Source: a virus
Reading direction: 5' to 3' (one strand)
Virus record (IMG/VR): IMGVR_UViG_3300020180_000025
Span: 1 to 48,084 of that record
Length of the DNA: 48,084 nucleotides
Positions 8,992 to 17,098 of this stretch are shown here, piece by piece. The translations under genes and the position numbers were made by a program. Under the pieces are notes generated by a model. The model was not told the DNA's origin and did not search any database. It saw nothing but the letters and a program-made list of their open reading frames with translations. Each line of letters begins with the position of its first letter. Position 1 is the first letter of the stretch.

Positions 8992-9540
8992 TTATGTCCT
9001 TCTGCTAGTGCGCGTCACTGTTTTTCTTTGGGTGAACTCGCGCAAGGTCTTTTCGTAACGTTTATTGAATAATTCTTGAAATGTGTCATACCAAAAGACA
9101 ACCGTGTCTTGTACGGGTTGCCAGCCAGTGTTGCGATGGAACTGTTGCATCGGCTGTATCGCCTGCTTTTGCGATTTGAAATTGATTCCGCCAACCACAA
9201 ACGGCGAGTATGCTTCGGGATTAGTGACAGCCAGCACGTATTTGCCATTGACCATCTTGCCAACAATCTTCCACGAGGCTTGCAGTTTGCCCGTCCGTTT
9301 TGTAGGGATACCTCGTCCAAATCCTTTTGTAGCAAAAAAAGCGCGTCGTTGCTTTTCGCTTGTCCACTGAATTGGATATTTGACTTTTGGCGGGGTGAAA
9401 CGCAGTTCATCTAAAAAGTCGGGTGTGATTTCACGGGTGGTCTCATCCCCAATTTCTCGGACGAGTTTTTCAAAGCTGTCTACGAATACTTTTAGTTCAT
9501 CCGCAACTTCGATTTGATAGGTCAGTTTTGCGGTAATCAT
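8992..9540 (-). CDS. HK97 gp10-like neck / tail-completion protein
   Basis: 182 residues from ATG 9540, chosen because the repeated structured leader ends exactly there. The longer frame to 9624 only translates that leader. Contains SFEKLVREIGDETTREITPDFL, then RTGKLQASWKIVGKMVNGKYVLAVTNPEAYSPFVVGG, which matches the layout of gp10-like proteins (GxLxxSW...NxxPYA..VEFG). Very basic C-terminus. Such proteins sit at the head-tail joint. The gene has its own leader and repeat unit upstream, so its expression may be set apart from the connector genes. Confidence 0.7.
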   Translation of the reverse strand: MITAKLTYQIEVADELKVFVDSFEKLVREIGDETTREITPDFLDELRFTPPKVKYPIQWTSEKQRRAFFATKGFGRGIPTKRTGKLQASWKIVGKMVNGKYVLAVTNPEAYSPFVVGGINFKSQKQAIQPMQQFHRNTGWQPVQDTVVFWYDTFQELFNKRYEKTLREFTQRKTVTRTSRRT

Positions 9541-9606
9541 AGAAATTTTCACCGTTTTGAAACTACACCACTTGAGTGGCTGTAGAGGAAAACGGTACTC
9601 CTCCCG
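9541..9606 (-). promoter_or_regulatory. Leader element L, copy A (SD-bridging hairpin)
   Basis: Minus strand: GGGAGGAGT, then stem ACCGTTTT, inner hairpin CTACAGCCACTCAAGTGGTGTAG-type (positions 9588-9566), TTTC, stem AAAACGGT, then 10 nt and ATG 9540. Folding would bring the Shine-Dalgarno to 10-11 nt from the ATG. Inner pair at the bulge is A-T here and G-C in the other copies. Confidence 0.75.
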
Positions 9607-9631
9607 TGTAAATAAATCGGACATTTAATTT

Positions 9632-9680
9632 GCTGGTCAGAATAGGCTTTTGCAAGCTACTCCCTTTAAGGCAGATAGTT
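9632..9680 (-). repeat. Repeat unit T, copy 1
   Basis: Plus strand begins GCTGGTCAGAATAGGCT and continues through TGCAAGCTACTCCCTTTAAGG. Same unit occurs near 17049, 19026, 19069 and 22174. It follows the stop of the 163-residue gene and carries two short inverted repeats (GGCT..AGCC type and CCCTTTAAGGG type). Confidence 0.75.
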
Positions 9681-10170
9681 ATGGCGGGCTAATACTCGTT
9701 GTATCCTTTACAAGCCGATGTTGCCATTCCAGTGTGTAAAAAGACCCGACGACATTGGCATCGCCTTGTACCTGACCATCGAAACGCTCAATACGTGTGA
9801 GCCGTGCGCTATCTGGTACATAAAAAGACTGGATAGCGGGGTAAGTGGCTGTGACGAAATTTCGATACCGCATAAAATATGAGGTGATGGTCATCATATC
9901 TGCAAGCAATACTGCTTCGAGTTGGCTGTCATACCCACTCATAGACGGGCCGCGGATGAGGAGCATGTCCACCGCAAAGGTTAGCCGGCTATCTGCTGTG
10001 TTGATTGGGTTTAATGATGTGGTACGCGCCAACGTAAGCCAGTATGGGTAATTCCCCGCACCATTTCGCGGGGTGTAGGTGGTAGCCGATGTCGGAATAA
10101 TCACCCGTTGAATCTCAATTATCCGTTTGATGTAATTGTCTAGGTCTGGAGTCGAAACTTGATATGCCAT
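9679..10170 (-). CDS. Tail terminator / head-tail joining protein candidate
   Basis: 163 residues. Starts MAYQVSTPDLDNYIKRIIEIQ; middle has LTFAVDMLLIRG and a Trp/His-rich end (SFYTLEWQHRLVKDTT). Two bases separate it from the upstream connector gene. Location between connector and gp10-like/tail tube genes fits a tail terminator or completion protein, but no motif proves it. Confidence 0.6.
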   Translation of the reverse strand: MAYQVSTPDLDNYIKRIIEIQRVIIPTSATTYTPRNGAGNYPYWLTLARTTSLNPINTADSRLTFAVDMLLIRGPSMSGYDSQLEAVLLADMMTITSYFMRYRNFVTATYPAIQSFYVPDSARLTRIERFDGQVQGDANVVGSFYTLEWQHRLVKDTTSISPP

Positions 10171-10172
10171 CG

Positions 10173-11066
10173 TTACCCCCCATAGACCCCGCGGGCATTG
10201 CTGATGGTGTACATTGCCACGAGTTCGCGGGCTTCATCAGGTATCTCAATCGTCTCGGTAGCGTTTATACCATCAAAACGCACGCGCTCAAACTTGCCCC
10301 GCGTCTGGTAATTAAATGCAGTAATCAGGGCGCACGCCCTCACGATTTCGGGTTGCACATCGAATGTGCTGATGCTTGCACCAGTGACATGTGCTGTCGC
10401 CGTTGTGCCGTTATAAGCCCGTACCACGGTGAGGACGTTGGTAATTGTGTTTACACCCATCACTGCCATATACTCAGCGCCGATGCGGATCATCTGCCCA
10501 ACGTCAAAACGTGGGGATAATCCCCACGCATTTGCGCCATCGACATCCGTTACCGTCACGCTAGTCGCCGTTGTGGTTAGTGGGGTAGTCTGCACCGTAT
10601 CGGCGCTCCCAATCCATCCCACCACATCATATCGCTCTCGATAGCACCACATCCCGTCTATTCTTACGGCTTGTCGCCAATTGTCTGCATAGTTAGTCCA
10701 TGTGCTATCTGTCAAACCTTCTAACAACATGGTTGACCGTTTACCGCGTGGATGATAACGCCAGTCTGTATCGAGCACTAACACCTTGCCCGCACCGTCT
10801 GTCAGCGTCACCACATCGGCTATCGAAGCGTTCAGAGAAATGGCACGAGTCCACCTGTCTATATGTTCGCCGATGCAATCAAAATAGCGCGTTTGGCGGA
10901 GTGGCGCGAATAGGTCATGCGTCATCTCATCAATTCGGGATGTTACCCGCCGAGCATACGCCATGAGGCGTGCGCGGTTTTCTGCCAATATAGGCGCGTC
11001 AATATTCTGGTCGCTGGCGATGATTTGGGCTTCGAGAGCCGATAGCGTGGCGTAGCTGTGTACCAT
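10173..11066 (-). CDS. Head-tail connector (adaptor) protein candidate
   Basis: 297 residues. The N-terminal third is helical (SALEAQIIASDQNID, RARLMAYARRVTSRIDEMTHDLF). It is followed by beta-rich sequence with a small insert (TSVTVTDVDG, FDVGQMIRIGAEYMAVMGV), then helical EIVRACALITAFNYQTRGKF and DEARELVAMYTISNARGVYGG. A helical adaptor fold with a beta insert fits gp6/gp15-type connectors that dock under the portal. Start ATG overlaps the upstream stop (TAATG). Confidence 0.65.
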   Translation of the reverse strand: MVHSYATLSALEAQIIASDQNIDAPILAENRARLMAYARRVTSRIDEMTHDLFAPLRQTRYFDCIGEHIDRWTRAISLNASIADVVTLTDGAGKVLVLDTDWRYHPRGKRSTMLLEGLTDSTWTNYADNWRQAVRIDGMWCYRERYDVVGWIGSADTVQTTPLTTTATSVTVTDVDGANAWGLSPRFDVGQMIRIGAEYMAVMGVNTITNVLTVVRAYNGTTATAHVTGASISTFDVQPEIVRACALITAFNYQTRGKFERVRFDGINATETIEIPDEARELVAMYTISNARGVYGG

Positions 11067-11368
11067 TATTCCTCTAGTGTGACCATGATGGTGGCATCAG
11101 CCGTTGCACGGATAATTTGAAATTGACGGACGTTATCCGTCCCTGTGAGAATCAACTCAGATGGGGCGGGGAGTAGATGCCCCACTGTGTCAGTGGGCGC
11201 AGTCCCATCGTACCGATAACGTATTGGCTGAGTTTCAACAGTGATGCGGATGCGATTAGCGCGATTGACCTGCTCTTGTGTAATACCAGTAAATGCCTCA
11301 AGCGTTAATGCCGTTGTCGACACTGTTTGAGTTGCCATGTGAAAAGCGGTGAACGCGGTAACTGCCAT
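11066..11368 (-). CDS. Small capsid-accessory protein
   Basis: 100 residues from ATG 11368 (MAVTAFTAFHMATQTV) behind CGAGGTAAG; the longer frame upstream overlaps the preceding gene. Beta-rich: ITVETQPIRYRYDG, SELILTGTDNVRQFQIIRA. Resembles small phage proteins thought to decorate capsid or tail. Four bases after the stop of the upstream gene. Function unknown. Confidence 0.6.
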   Translation of the reverse strand: MAVTAFTAFHMATQTVSTTALTLEAFTGITQEQVNRANRIRITVETQPIRYRYDGTAPTDTVGHLLPAPSELILTGTDNVRQFQIIRATADATIMVTLEE

Positions 11369-11372
11369 TTTC

Positions 11373-11795
11373 TTACCTCGTGATATAGGAAAAACAAACA
11401 GTTGCAAGACCTGCGCTCGCATCTGCAACGGATTGCACAAAGATGGCAGTGACAGTAGTAGGTGAATCCAGTGGCGCATCAAACAGGCGTGCCACTTGCA
11501 TCCCTGTGACTAATTGTGTGGCGGTGTCGACATTAAGGTCGTTTGCATAGTAGTTAGCAGTCCCTGTAATGCCGATGTCGAGCAGGTCTGTGCCAGATGA
11601 GTTAAAAGCGGTGGACACGTTGACCGTGATACCCACCACAACCGCACCTTCTGGCAGAGTGAAAAGCGATTTGGCGGTGGTGTCTGTATGTGCCACCGTC
11701 CCATATTTGACAGCCGTTGTTCCACCGAAATTCGGCGGGGCAAACTCGTCACTATCCATAACAAACGACCCTGGTGGGTTAAATGGTTGAGTCAT
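11373..11795 (-). CDS. Decoration-like virion protein
   Basis: 140 residues, preceded by GGGAGGTG. Sequence has GAVVVGITVNVSTAFNSSG, then DLLDIGITGTANYYANDLNV, the pattern of small beta-sandwich proteins encoded next to capsid genes in many phages. Virion location inferred; no enzymatic motif. Confidence 0.6.
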   Translation of the reverse strand: MTQPFNPPGSFVMDSDEFAPPNFGGTTAVKYGTVAHTDTTAKSLFTLPEGAVVVGITVNVSTAFNSSGTDLLDIGITGTANYYANDLNVDTATQLVTGMQVARLFDAPLDSPTTVTAIFVQSVADASAGLATVCFSYITR

Positions 11796-11807
11796 TTACA
11801 CACCTCC

Positions 11808-12227
11808 CTAGGTGATTTTCTTGGGCGCGATAATCTGCACACTGAATGGGATGGAGATAGTGGCACCTGCGGCAGTAGCCGTTACGCGCAAATAGCGAGC
11901 AACGCGCTCTAGTTTCACGGCAACCGACTGAAACGAAGCGCCTGCATCAGTCACTTGTGTAAAGGTAGCCGCTTCGTTTGTGGTGGGGCTAAACAAGGCA
12001 TCCGCAGGGACGGCAGACCCAGCGCCAGAGTTTGCAGTGTTTTCCAACACCGTAATATCCAGCGTATCGGCTGCAGATGCGGCACCACTATTCAGGATGA
12101 TAAGCAGATTACCTTCGTATATGCCGACATCAATCCAACTGGATGTGATGGGCGTGGTGTTAACAACGGCTTGGGCGGTGATAGCGTTTACTGCAACGAC
12201 TTCACCGCCAATAAGATGGCTATACAT
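11808..12227 (-). CDS. Decoration-like capsid protein
   Basis: 139 residues behind AGAGAGGT. Gly/Ala/Thr-rich beta protein: SSWIDVGIYEGNLLIILNSG, DTLDITVLENT, then VKLERVARYLRVTATAAG. This pattern (small beta protein with RYLRVxxTxxG directly downstream of the major capsid gene) is common for phage head decoration or fibre-like proteins. Assignment by position and composition. Confidence 0.6.
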   Translation of the reverse strand: MYSHLIGGEVVAVNAITAQAVVNTTPITSSWIDVGIYEGNLLIILNSGAASAADTLDITVLENTANSGAGSAVPADALFSPTTNEAATFTQVTDAGASFQSVAVKLERVARYLRVTATAAGATISIPFSVQIIAPKKIT

Positions 12228-12268
12228 AGTTTTTTACCTCTCTATGTTATATGTGACGATGGCGCGAG

Positions 12269-14476
12269 CTATTGCCCACGGACACCAGTCAAGACTTCAA
12301 AGGCTTGGGGGTATGCAACAACAGAGTCAATGTACATGACGGTCTGTACAGACAATTGGCGATGGGCAAAACGATATTCAGTCGAAACATTGAAAACGAT
12401 GTCTTGCCCAACACCCATATACAAATATTGCCAATCACCGAAATAGGCTTCGGAATTGTCGCTGGTACTGCCCACGGTCTGGTTCACAGGGATTTGTGTG
12501 GTGCTATACAGCCCATGCCCTTGGGTGAAACGTTCTGCGGGAATGAGTTGCCCTGTGGTGTCGGTGGTGTTTTTCACCAAGAACTCGGTGCGCGGCGCAA
12601 CGATAACGCCCCATGTTTCGCTTGGTGGCACATTATCCTCGTGTAGACGTCGCCAAGCATTGGTGAAATCGGTTGCCGATGGCGTTTTACCGTTTGTGCC
12701 AAGAGATGTGACATTGACATTGGGGGTATTACGCACACCGAGCAGTTCGCGCCCGTCCGACCCCGCAGGCTTACCACCAGACCCGCGCAATGCAGATTGG
12801 TCAACCAGCAAACGAATGCTCTTCTCCATGTCATTCATGACAATATTTTCGAGGTTGAACAGGCTATTTTGGAGCAAGCGGTTTGGGATATAGGTGAAAG
12901 CTACCGCTTCGCGCAGTTGCAATGTCACTCCGCCGAATTGAGGCTCACTATCAGGACTTGCGATGCCATCCGCCGCCCAATATGCAGTCGTGCCTTCAAT
13001 CATGCGTGGGATGGTGACGGACTCGGTATTAGTCATAGGATAAATACGGGCACCCGCTTGGACAACGGCGGTGCGTGCGTAAAACAATTCCAGCAATTCA
13101 TCGGATGTTTCACGATTCGCCAACCACCCCCCCAAAGCACCTTGTCCGTATTGCATGGCTTTGGTAGCCGATTTGAAACCCAGACTGTTCAATTTTCGTG
13201 TGTTTTCTTCCGCCATCGCAACGATGCCTTGTGTGACCACGGCTTTTGCGGACAGCCGCTTCACAGGTGTACCAAAACCGCGACCACCGCTACCGTTACC
13301 GCTACGGGAGCGGAAACCATCTACGCCCATGGTACGGGGCGAATTGGCGTTTGTGGTATAGGGCATACGCCGATCTACAGTGGTGGAATTTTTCATTGCT
13401 CCCATCACGGCTCTGCCTGCGTTTTTCATGGATGCGGTTGCCATAATCGGCTCTTCCACGAATTCTTCCATCTCGATTTCCACACCGAGCGATTCAAGGG
13501 CAGATGCCAACACTACGCGCAATTGCTCATCGGTGGGTGGGTCTTGCCCTTCCATTGTGAGGGCATCACGCAAAAGCGCAACATCTTCCTGCGATTTTAC
13601 CGCTCCCTCATCTTCTTTTTCTGTGCCGTCCATTTTGACGGCTGTAGCTTCTAACAATGATTGGATTTTGGCTACCACTTCTTCCAGTGTTGCCGTTTCT
13701 TCCAATCCAAAAAGAATCGCCAATTGTTTCAATTCCATGATGGTATTGTCCTTATCATTTTGTGGTGGGGGGTTATCTGATGTGGTCGGTGTATCGGCGG
13801 AAGCCTCACGCTTCCCTTGAGCCGATTTCAGCGCGTTTACAACTCCCGTGAAAGTCACGGGACCTAGACCGGGTTCTGCGGGGTTTTTGGTCAACGAACA
13901 CCCCGCCAAGTACCATAGCCCTATATGGCTATCTTCTGGGTTATAGCCAGCATCTACAAAATGCTCGATGCTATCTGTGCTATAAAACAAAACGCCTCTT
14001 TCAAGTTCCGAGACGATTTCGCTAAAGTGGGGAGATTTAGGGTCTAGATCGTGTTCGAGCCAAATCCCATGCGGGTACACATCGGCTAAAGTGCGTTTCC
14101 CGATGATGCCGTATGCACCGTCATGCTCATAAAACAATGGTGCATTCTGGTAGTATTCGAGGGCGGTCTGCGTGTTCTCATCGAAATAAGTTCGGGCTTG
14201 GCTGATGTCAAGGTTATCGGCATTGCTGAATAGCATCGCCCAACCCGAAACGGTCACAATGCCATTGAGAGCCGATTTAAACCCCAACCTTGTGAGCATG
14301 TCCTCACGCCGAATAGCTCCCCATGCGGCGAGTTCTGCTTTTAGAACATCGCTTGTCTGTTCATAGGTTGCTTCGTATGTCCTGAGCCACAACTCCCGCG
14401 CTTCGTCTGGAAGGCGTTGAACGGGGAATGGGAGCTGGTCAAGTGGGGTAGAGAGATTAAACATGAGCATCCTCAT
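12269..14476 (-). CDS. Prohead protease - scaffold - major capsid protein fusion
   Basis: 735 residues. About 20-58 resemble a ChaB-type domain (LPDEARELWLRTY...AAWGAIRRE). Residues 70-215 look like an HK97-type prohead protease: His118 in FYEHDG and Ser194 in AGCSLTKNPAEP. Residues 247-400 are acidic and helical like a scaffold/delta domain. From about 430 the HK97 capsid fold is evident (RIYPMTNTESVTIPRM, AYWAADGIASPDSEPQF, FTYIPNRLLQNS, LRGSGGKPAGSDGRELLG). Met247 (base 13738) follows AAGGA at suitable distance, so an internal start could make a 489-residue scaffold-capsid form. The start overlaps the portal stop; Met5 is an alternative. Confidence 0.88.
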   Translation of the reverse strand: MRMLMFNLSTPLDQLPFPVQRLPDEARELWLRTYEATYEQTSDVLKAELAAWGAIRREDMLTRLGFKSALNGIVTVSGWAMLFSNADNLDISQARTYFDENTQTALEYYQNAPLFYEHDGAYGIIGKRTLADVYPHGIWLEHDLDPKSPHFSEIVSELERGVLFYSTDSIEHFVDAGYNPEDSHIGLWYLAGCSLTKNPAEPGLGPVTFTGVVNALKSAQGKREASADTPTTSDNPPPQNDKDNTIMELKQLAILFGLEETATLEEVVAKIQSLLEATAVKMDGTEKEDEGAVKSQEDVALLRDALTMEGQDPPTDEQLRVVLASALESLGVEIEMEEFVEEPIMATASMKNAGRAVMGAMKNSTTVDRRMPYTTNANSPRTMGVDGFRSRSGNGSGGRGFGTPVKRLSAKAVVTQGIVAMAEENTRKLNSLGFKSATKAMQYGQGALGGWLANRETSDELLELFYARTAVVQAGARIYPMTNTESVTIPRMIEGTTAYWAADGIASPDSEPQFGGVTLQLREAVAFTYIPNRLLQNSLFNLENIVMNDMEKSIRLLVDQSALRGSGGKPAGSDGRELLGVRNTPNVNVTSLGTNGKTPSATDFTNAWRRLHEDNVPPSETWGVIVAPRTEFLVKNTTDTTGQLIPAERFTQGHGLYSTTQIPVNQTVGSTSDNSEAYFGDWQYLYMGVGQDIVFNVSTEYRFAHRQLSVQTVMYIDSVVAYPQAFEVLTGVRGQ

Positions 14477-16676
14477 TCAACAGGTTATCGGGGTCATGGA
14501 CCCCGCTTATATGTGTGTGTTTTCCAGCCGAAGCAACGACAGGGAAACGTCCTTTGGCGCGACCTGTGGTGCGTACTAAGTTGCACGCACACTTAAAGCC
14601 CTTGCACTCTAGTTTGTCGGATTTGGGGACGAGTCCACGTTTCACGTATTCTTTCATGCGGTGCTTTTGTCCATTGAGAGCCAGACACGTTCTACAGTGC
14701 TCGGCGTTACCCAACACCCATTCGTAAAGCCCATTCTTATCAGCACTCGCCAGACCAGCTTCATACATGGGGTATAGTGACTTGTTAAACCACATCTCAG
14801 GCTTACCGTATGCCATAGCATCCGATAGTCCCTCTTTGAATACCTTATCGGCGAAGTTAGTGACATACGCGCTTTGTTGAGCAATGATGGCATCCACAGC
14901 TTGAAAATCTTCTGTGTCCATATCCCCATCTTCAATGCCACCGTCAATGAGTCCATCACGGTAAGCACGTCTACCGTATTTTGCGATGATCGCCCGCACG
15001 AGCGTCCCGAATCTGCGCCGATTAAGCCCCCCGTTTCGACCTTCTGCTAAGATGTCCTCAAAATCGCTTTCAAAGTTGAGGCGGGTAGACTGGATAGACT
15101 TTTGGCTTAACCACGCTTTCGCGTTGGCGAAGATGATGTCTGGGGTGTCATCCGTTTCATCCAGCGCTTTCTCGACAAACTCAACGATATCTTGCCGAAG
15201 GTAATTGGGCGCAAAGTCGCACTTGCGTTCTTTGCCCGCTTTCTTTTTCCATGCGCGTAATTCGGCATAGTGAGTATCAGGTATCCAAGACTTGCTCCCC
15301 ATCGGCGTTTTCAGGTCCTCTACTGTGGGGCGCTCGGGGAATACAGGCACAGAGTCGTCTAACACCGATGGGGCATGTGCTTCGTTCTCTGGTGCAAACG
15401 CACCGTTCAGTTTTTCCCACATGGTAGTTGCTGTTTCAATCGGGACAGGTGCATTGAGAGCTGGGCTATAGACCATCTTATCCAATTGCGGAATGACTTC
15501 CTCGCCCAATTGTCGTTGTGCCTCGCCATACGTGATAAGCCCCATCTGTAATTTTGAATTTACGACATTGACCCGACTCGCCATGTCCTCCTTGAGAAAT
15601 GGCACAGCATCAAAATCTGGCTCAACCGTGTAACCTTCGTCAAAATCAGAGGCGAGTTGCTCGGTGAACGCATCGGCATACCAGAGTGCTTGCGGGACTA
15701 GCCATGTGTGCGCCCAAGAGCGCCGAACACCCTCAAATTGTGCATAGTTGGATGCCGATGCAAACAGGAGTTCGATCGGAATTCCAAAGGCGATAGCCAC
15801 TTGTTCGCGCACTTGGTCGGTGAGATGACGTGTATCTAAATCGCGGAAGGGTGGTTGGAGAGTGACAAATTCCCATCGTTTAGGACTAACGAGTGTTCGT
15901 CCTGCGTTCCGAGCACCTTGCACGATTGACCGAAACAGGCGTGTAAGCATATCAACATCATTGTCGTTGATTCTGTTTGCAGTATCTGAAGTTGGTTGCA
16001 CAAACGTAGCAGGGATAGCCATATTGCGAAACACTGCATAGATGGTCTGAGCAATCTCGGTGTCGGCAGAAGCCGATGCAAAAGCAACCTCTGTGGGGGA
16101 GATGCCGTCAAAATCATCTGACAAGTCCAGTAAATTTGAAAACACGACTTCATCTGGATAGAGGTATCCACCTGTCTCATCTTGCGTGTGACTGGCTGTG
16201 ACACGGAAGCCCTTTAGACCTCGATAATTATCAGCATCCACCATATAGCTAGTGGGATTCACCCACTGCAATTCAATTGGGATGTTCAGTGCGTTTGTAG
16301 CTTTGTGGAACAGGTTATAGCCAAATATACAGGTAGATAGTTCTGCCCGTTTCATTTTGTCTACATAGCCCGACCTACGGTTGAACATACGTGGCAAAAG
16401 TCCGTTTGCGATTTTTTCCCCGTTACGGTCTTTTACAATCATTGGTACTTGACTGATGTTCACGGCTCGAAAATTAATAGCGGCGTAAACCATGACTGAA
16501 TAGGCATATAACTCGGCTTGTTCTTTCCTACTTATGCCCTCAAGTCGGAATTCATCCAACGGATTAAACATCTTCATCCCCATGGGGGGAGAAGCGAAAG
16601 GATTATTTAATTGTTCGTTTGGGATAAAGCGCCGATTATTCAATATATATGGGGGTTCTCTTAGTAATCCTACCAT
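14457..16676 (-). CDS. Portal protein fused to MuF-like head morphogenesis domain
   Basis: 739 residues. The N-terminal about 430 are HK97-type portal: YSVMVYAAINFRAVNISQVP, VNPTSYMVDADNYRG, EVVFSNLLDLSDDFDG, REQVAIAFGIPIELLFAS and YAQFEGVRRSW. The C-terminal about 250 are helical and end in a Cys/His cluster (EHCRTCLALNGQKH..., then CKGFKCACNL), as in MuF-type minor head proteins. The portal forms the DNA entry ring; MuF-like domains are minor head components. No good ribosome site precedes ATG 16676, and Met32 or Met35 are possible starts. Confidence 0.85.
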   Translation of the reverse strand: MVGLLREPPYILNNRRFIPNEQLNNPFASPPMGMKMFNPLDEFRLEGISRKEQAELYAYSVMVYAAINFRAVNISQVPMIVKDRNGEKIANGLLPRMFNRRSGYVDKMKRAELSTCIFGYNLFHKATNALNIPIELQWVNPTSYMVDADNYRGLKGFRVTASHTQDETGGYLYPDEVVFSNLLDLSDDFDGISPTEVAFASASADTEIAQTIYAVFRNMAIPATFVQPTSDTANRINDNDVDMLTRLFRSIVQGARNAGRTLVSPKRWEFVTLQPPFRDLDTRHLTDQVREQVAIAFGIPIELLFASASNYAQFEGVRRSWAHTWLVPQALWYADAFTEQLASDFDEGYTVEPDFDAVPFLKEDMASRVNVVNSKLQMGLITYGEAQRQLGEEVIPQLDKMVYSPALNAPVPIETATTMWEKLNGAFAPENEAHAPSVLDDSVPVFPERPTVEDLKTPMGSKSWIPDTHYAELRAWKKKAGKERKCDFAPNYLRQDIVEFVEKALDETDDTPDIIFANAKAWLSQKSIQSTRLNFESDFEDILAEGRNGGLNRRRFGTLVRAIIAKYGRRAYRDGLIDGGIEDGDMDTEDFQAVDAIIAQQSAYVTNFADKVFKEGLSDAMAYGKPEMWFNKSLYPMYEAGLASADKNGLYEWVLGNAEHCRTCLALNGQKHRMKEYVKRGLVPKSDKLECKGFKCACNLVRTTGRAKGRFPVVASAGKHTHISGVHDPDNLLNEDAHV

Positions 16677-16890
16677 GTAATGCGGTTTGTCAAGTACCCA
16701 AAAGCTATAAGCGTGAACTTATAGCTAAATCTAGCATTTCTTCTCACTTATTTTTAATCTAGCGTTTTGATGGTCTGCCAAAACCGCCTATACTAGCCGT
16801 CATAGACCTGACCCGCGCTAGGTGAGGTCTTGATTGTCTCTATCACAACGTCCAACAAACCCAAAGCCCCATTACCAACCAAGACAGCTG
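16677..16890. other. Gene-free region upstream of portal with inverted repeats
   Basis: No gene seen. Contains an inverted repeat AGCTATAAG-6 nt-CTTATAGCT (16703-16726) overlapping a motif GCTAAATCTAGCAT (16724-16737) that recurs before the recombinase gene. On the minus strand a TTGACA lies about 30 nt before the portal ATG, with only a weak -10 (TAGGAT). This is a plausible control region for the head/tail operon. Confidence 0.5.
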
Positions 16891-17048
16891 GTTATGGTCA
16901 CCTCGTCAATGTTATCCATCGGGTTATGTGTGCATGACACTGGCTTAAGCACTCACGCCTATTTAATCATGCACCGCAGAGTATGGGACTGGTGAAGCAT
17001 CCCATAGTGCCTATGTATTCGATGGTAACGGAGTCTTTGCTGGCTTGG
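16891..17048 (-). repeat. Repeat unit M, copy 1
   Basis: About 158 bp of non-coding sequence that recurs at 22017-22173 (nearly full length) and 29617-29690 (part). Shared landmarks on the plus strand are GGTCACCTCGTCA, TGCATGACACTGGCTTAA and GGTGAAGCATCCCATAGTGC. Here it is followed directly by unit T. Confidence 0.8.
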
Positions 17049-17098
17049 ACTGGTCAGAATAGGCTCTTACAAGCCACTCCCTTTTAAGGGAGATGGTT
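17049..17098 (-). repeat. Repeat unit T, copy 2 (contains the end of the glycosidase gene)
   Basis: Plus strand ACTGGTCAGAATAGGCT, then CTTACAAGCC and the perfect inverted repeat CTCCCTTTTAAGGGAG. The last codons and stop of the upstream minus-strand gene lie inside this repeat. Two adjacent hairpins can form in the RNA; no T-run follows, so it is not a classical terminator. Confidence 0.8.

Noticed and set aside
12797-13654. 285-codon plus-strand frame opposite the capsid fusion gene
   Set aside because: Cys/His/Gly-rich nonsense composition; antisense to a well-supported gene.
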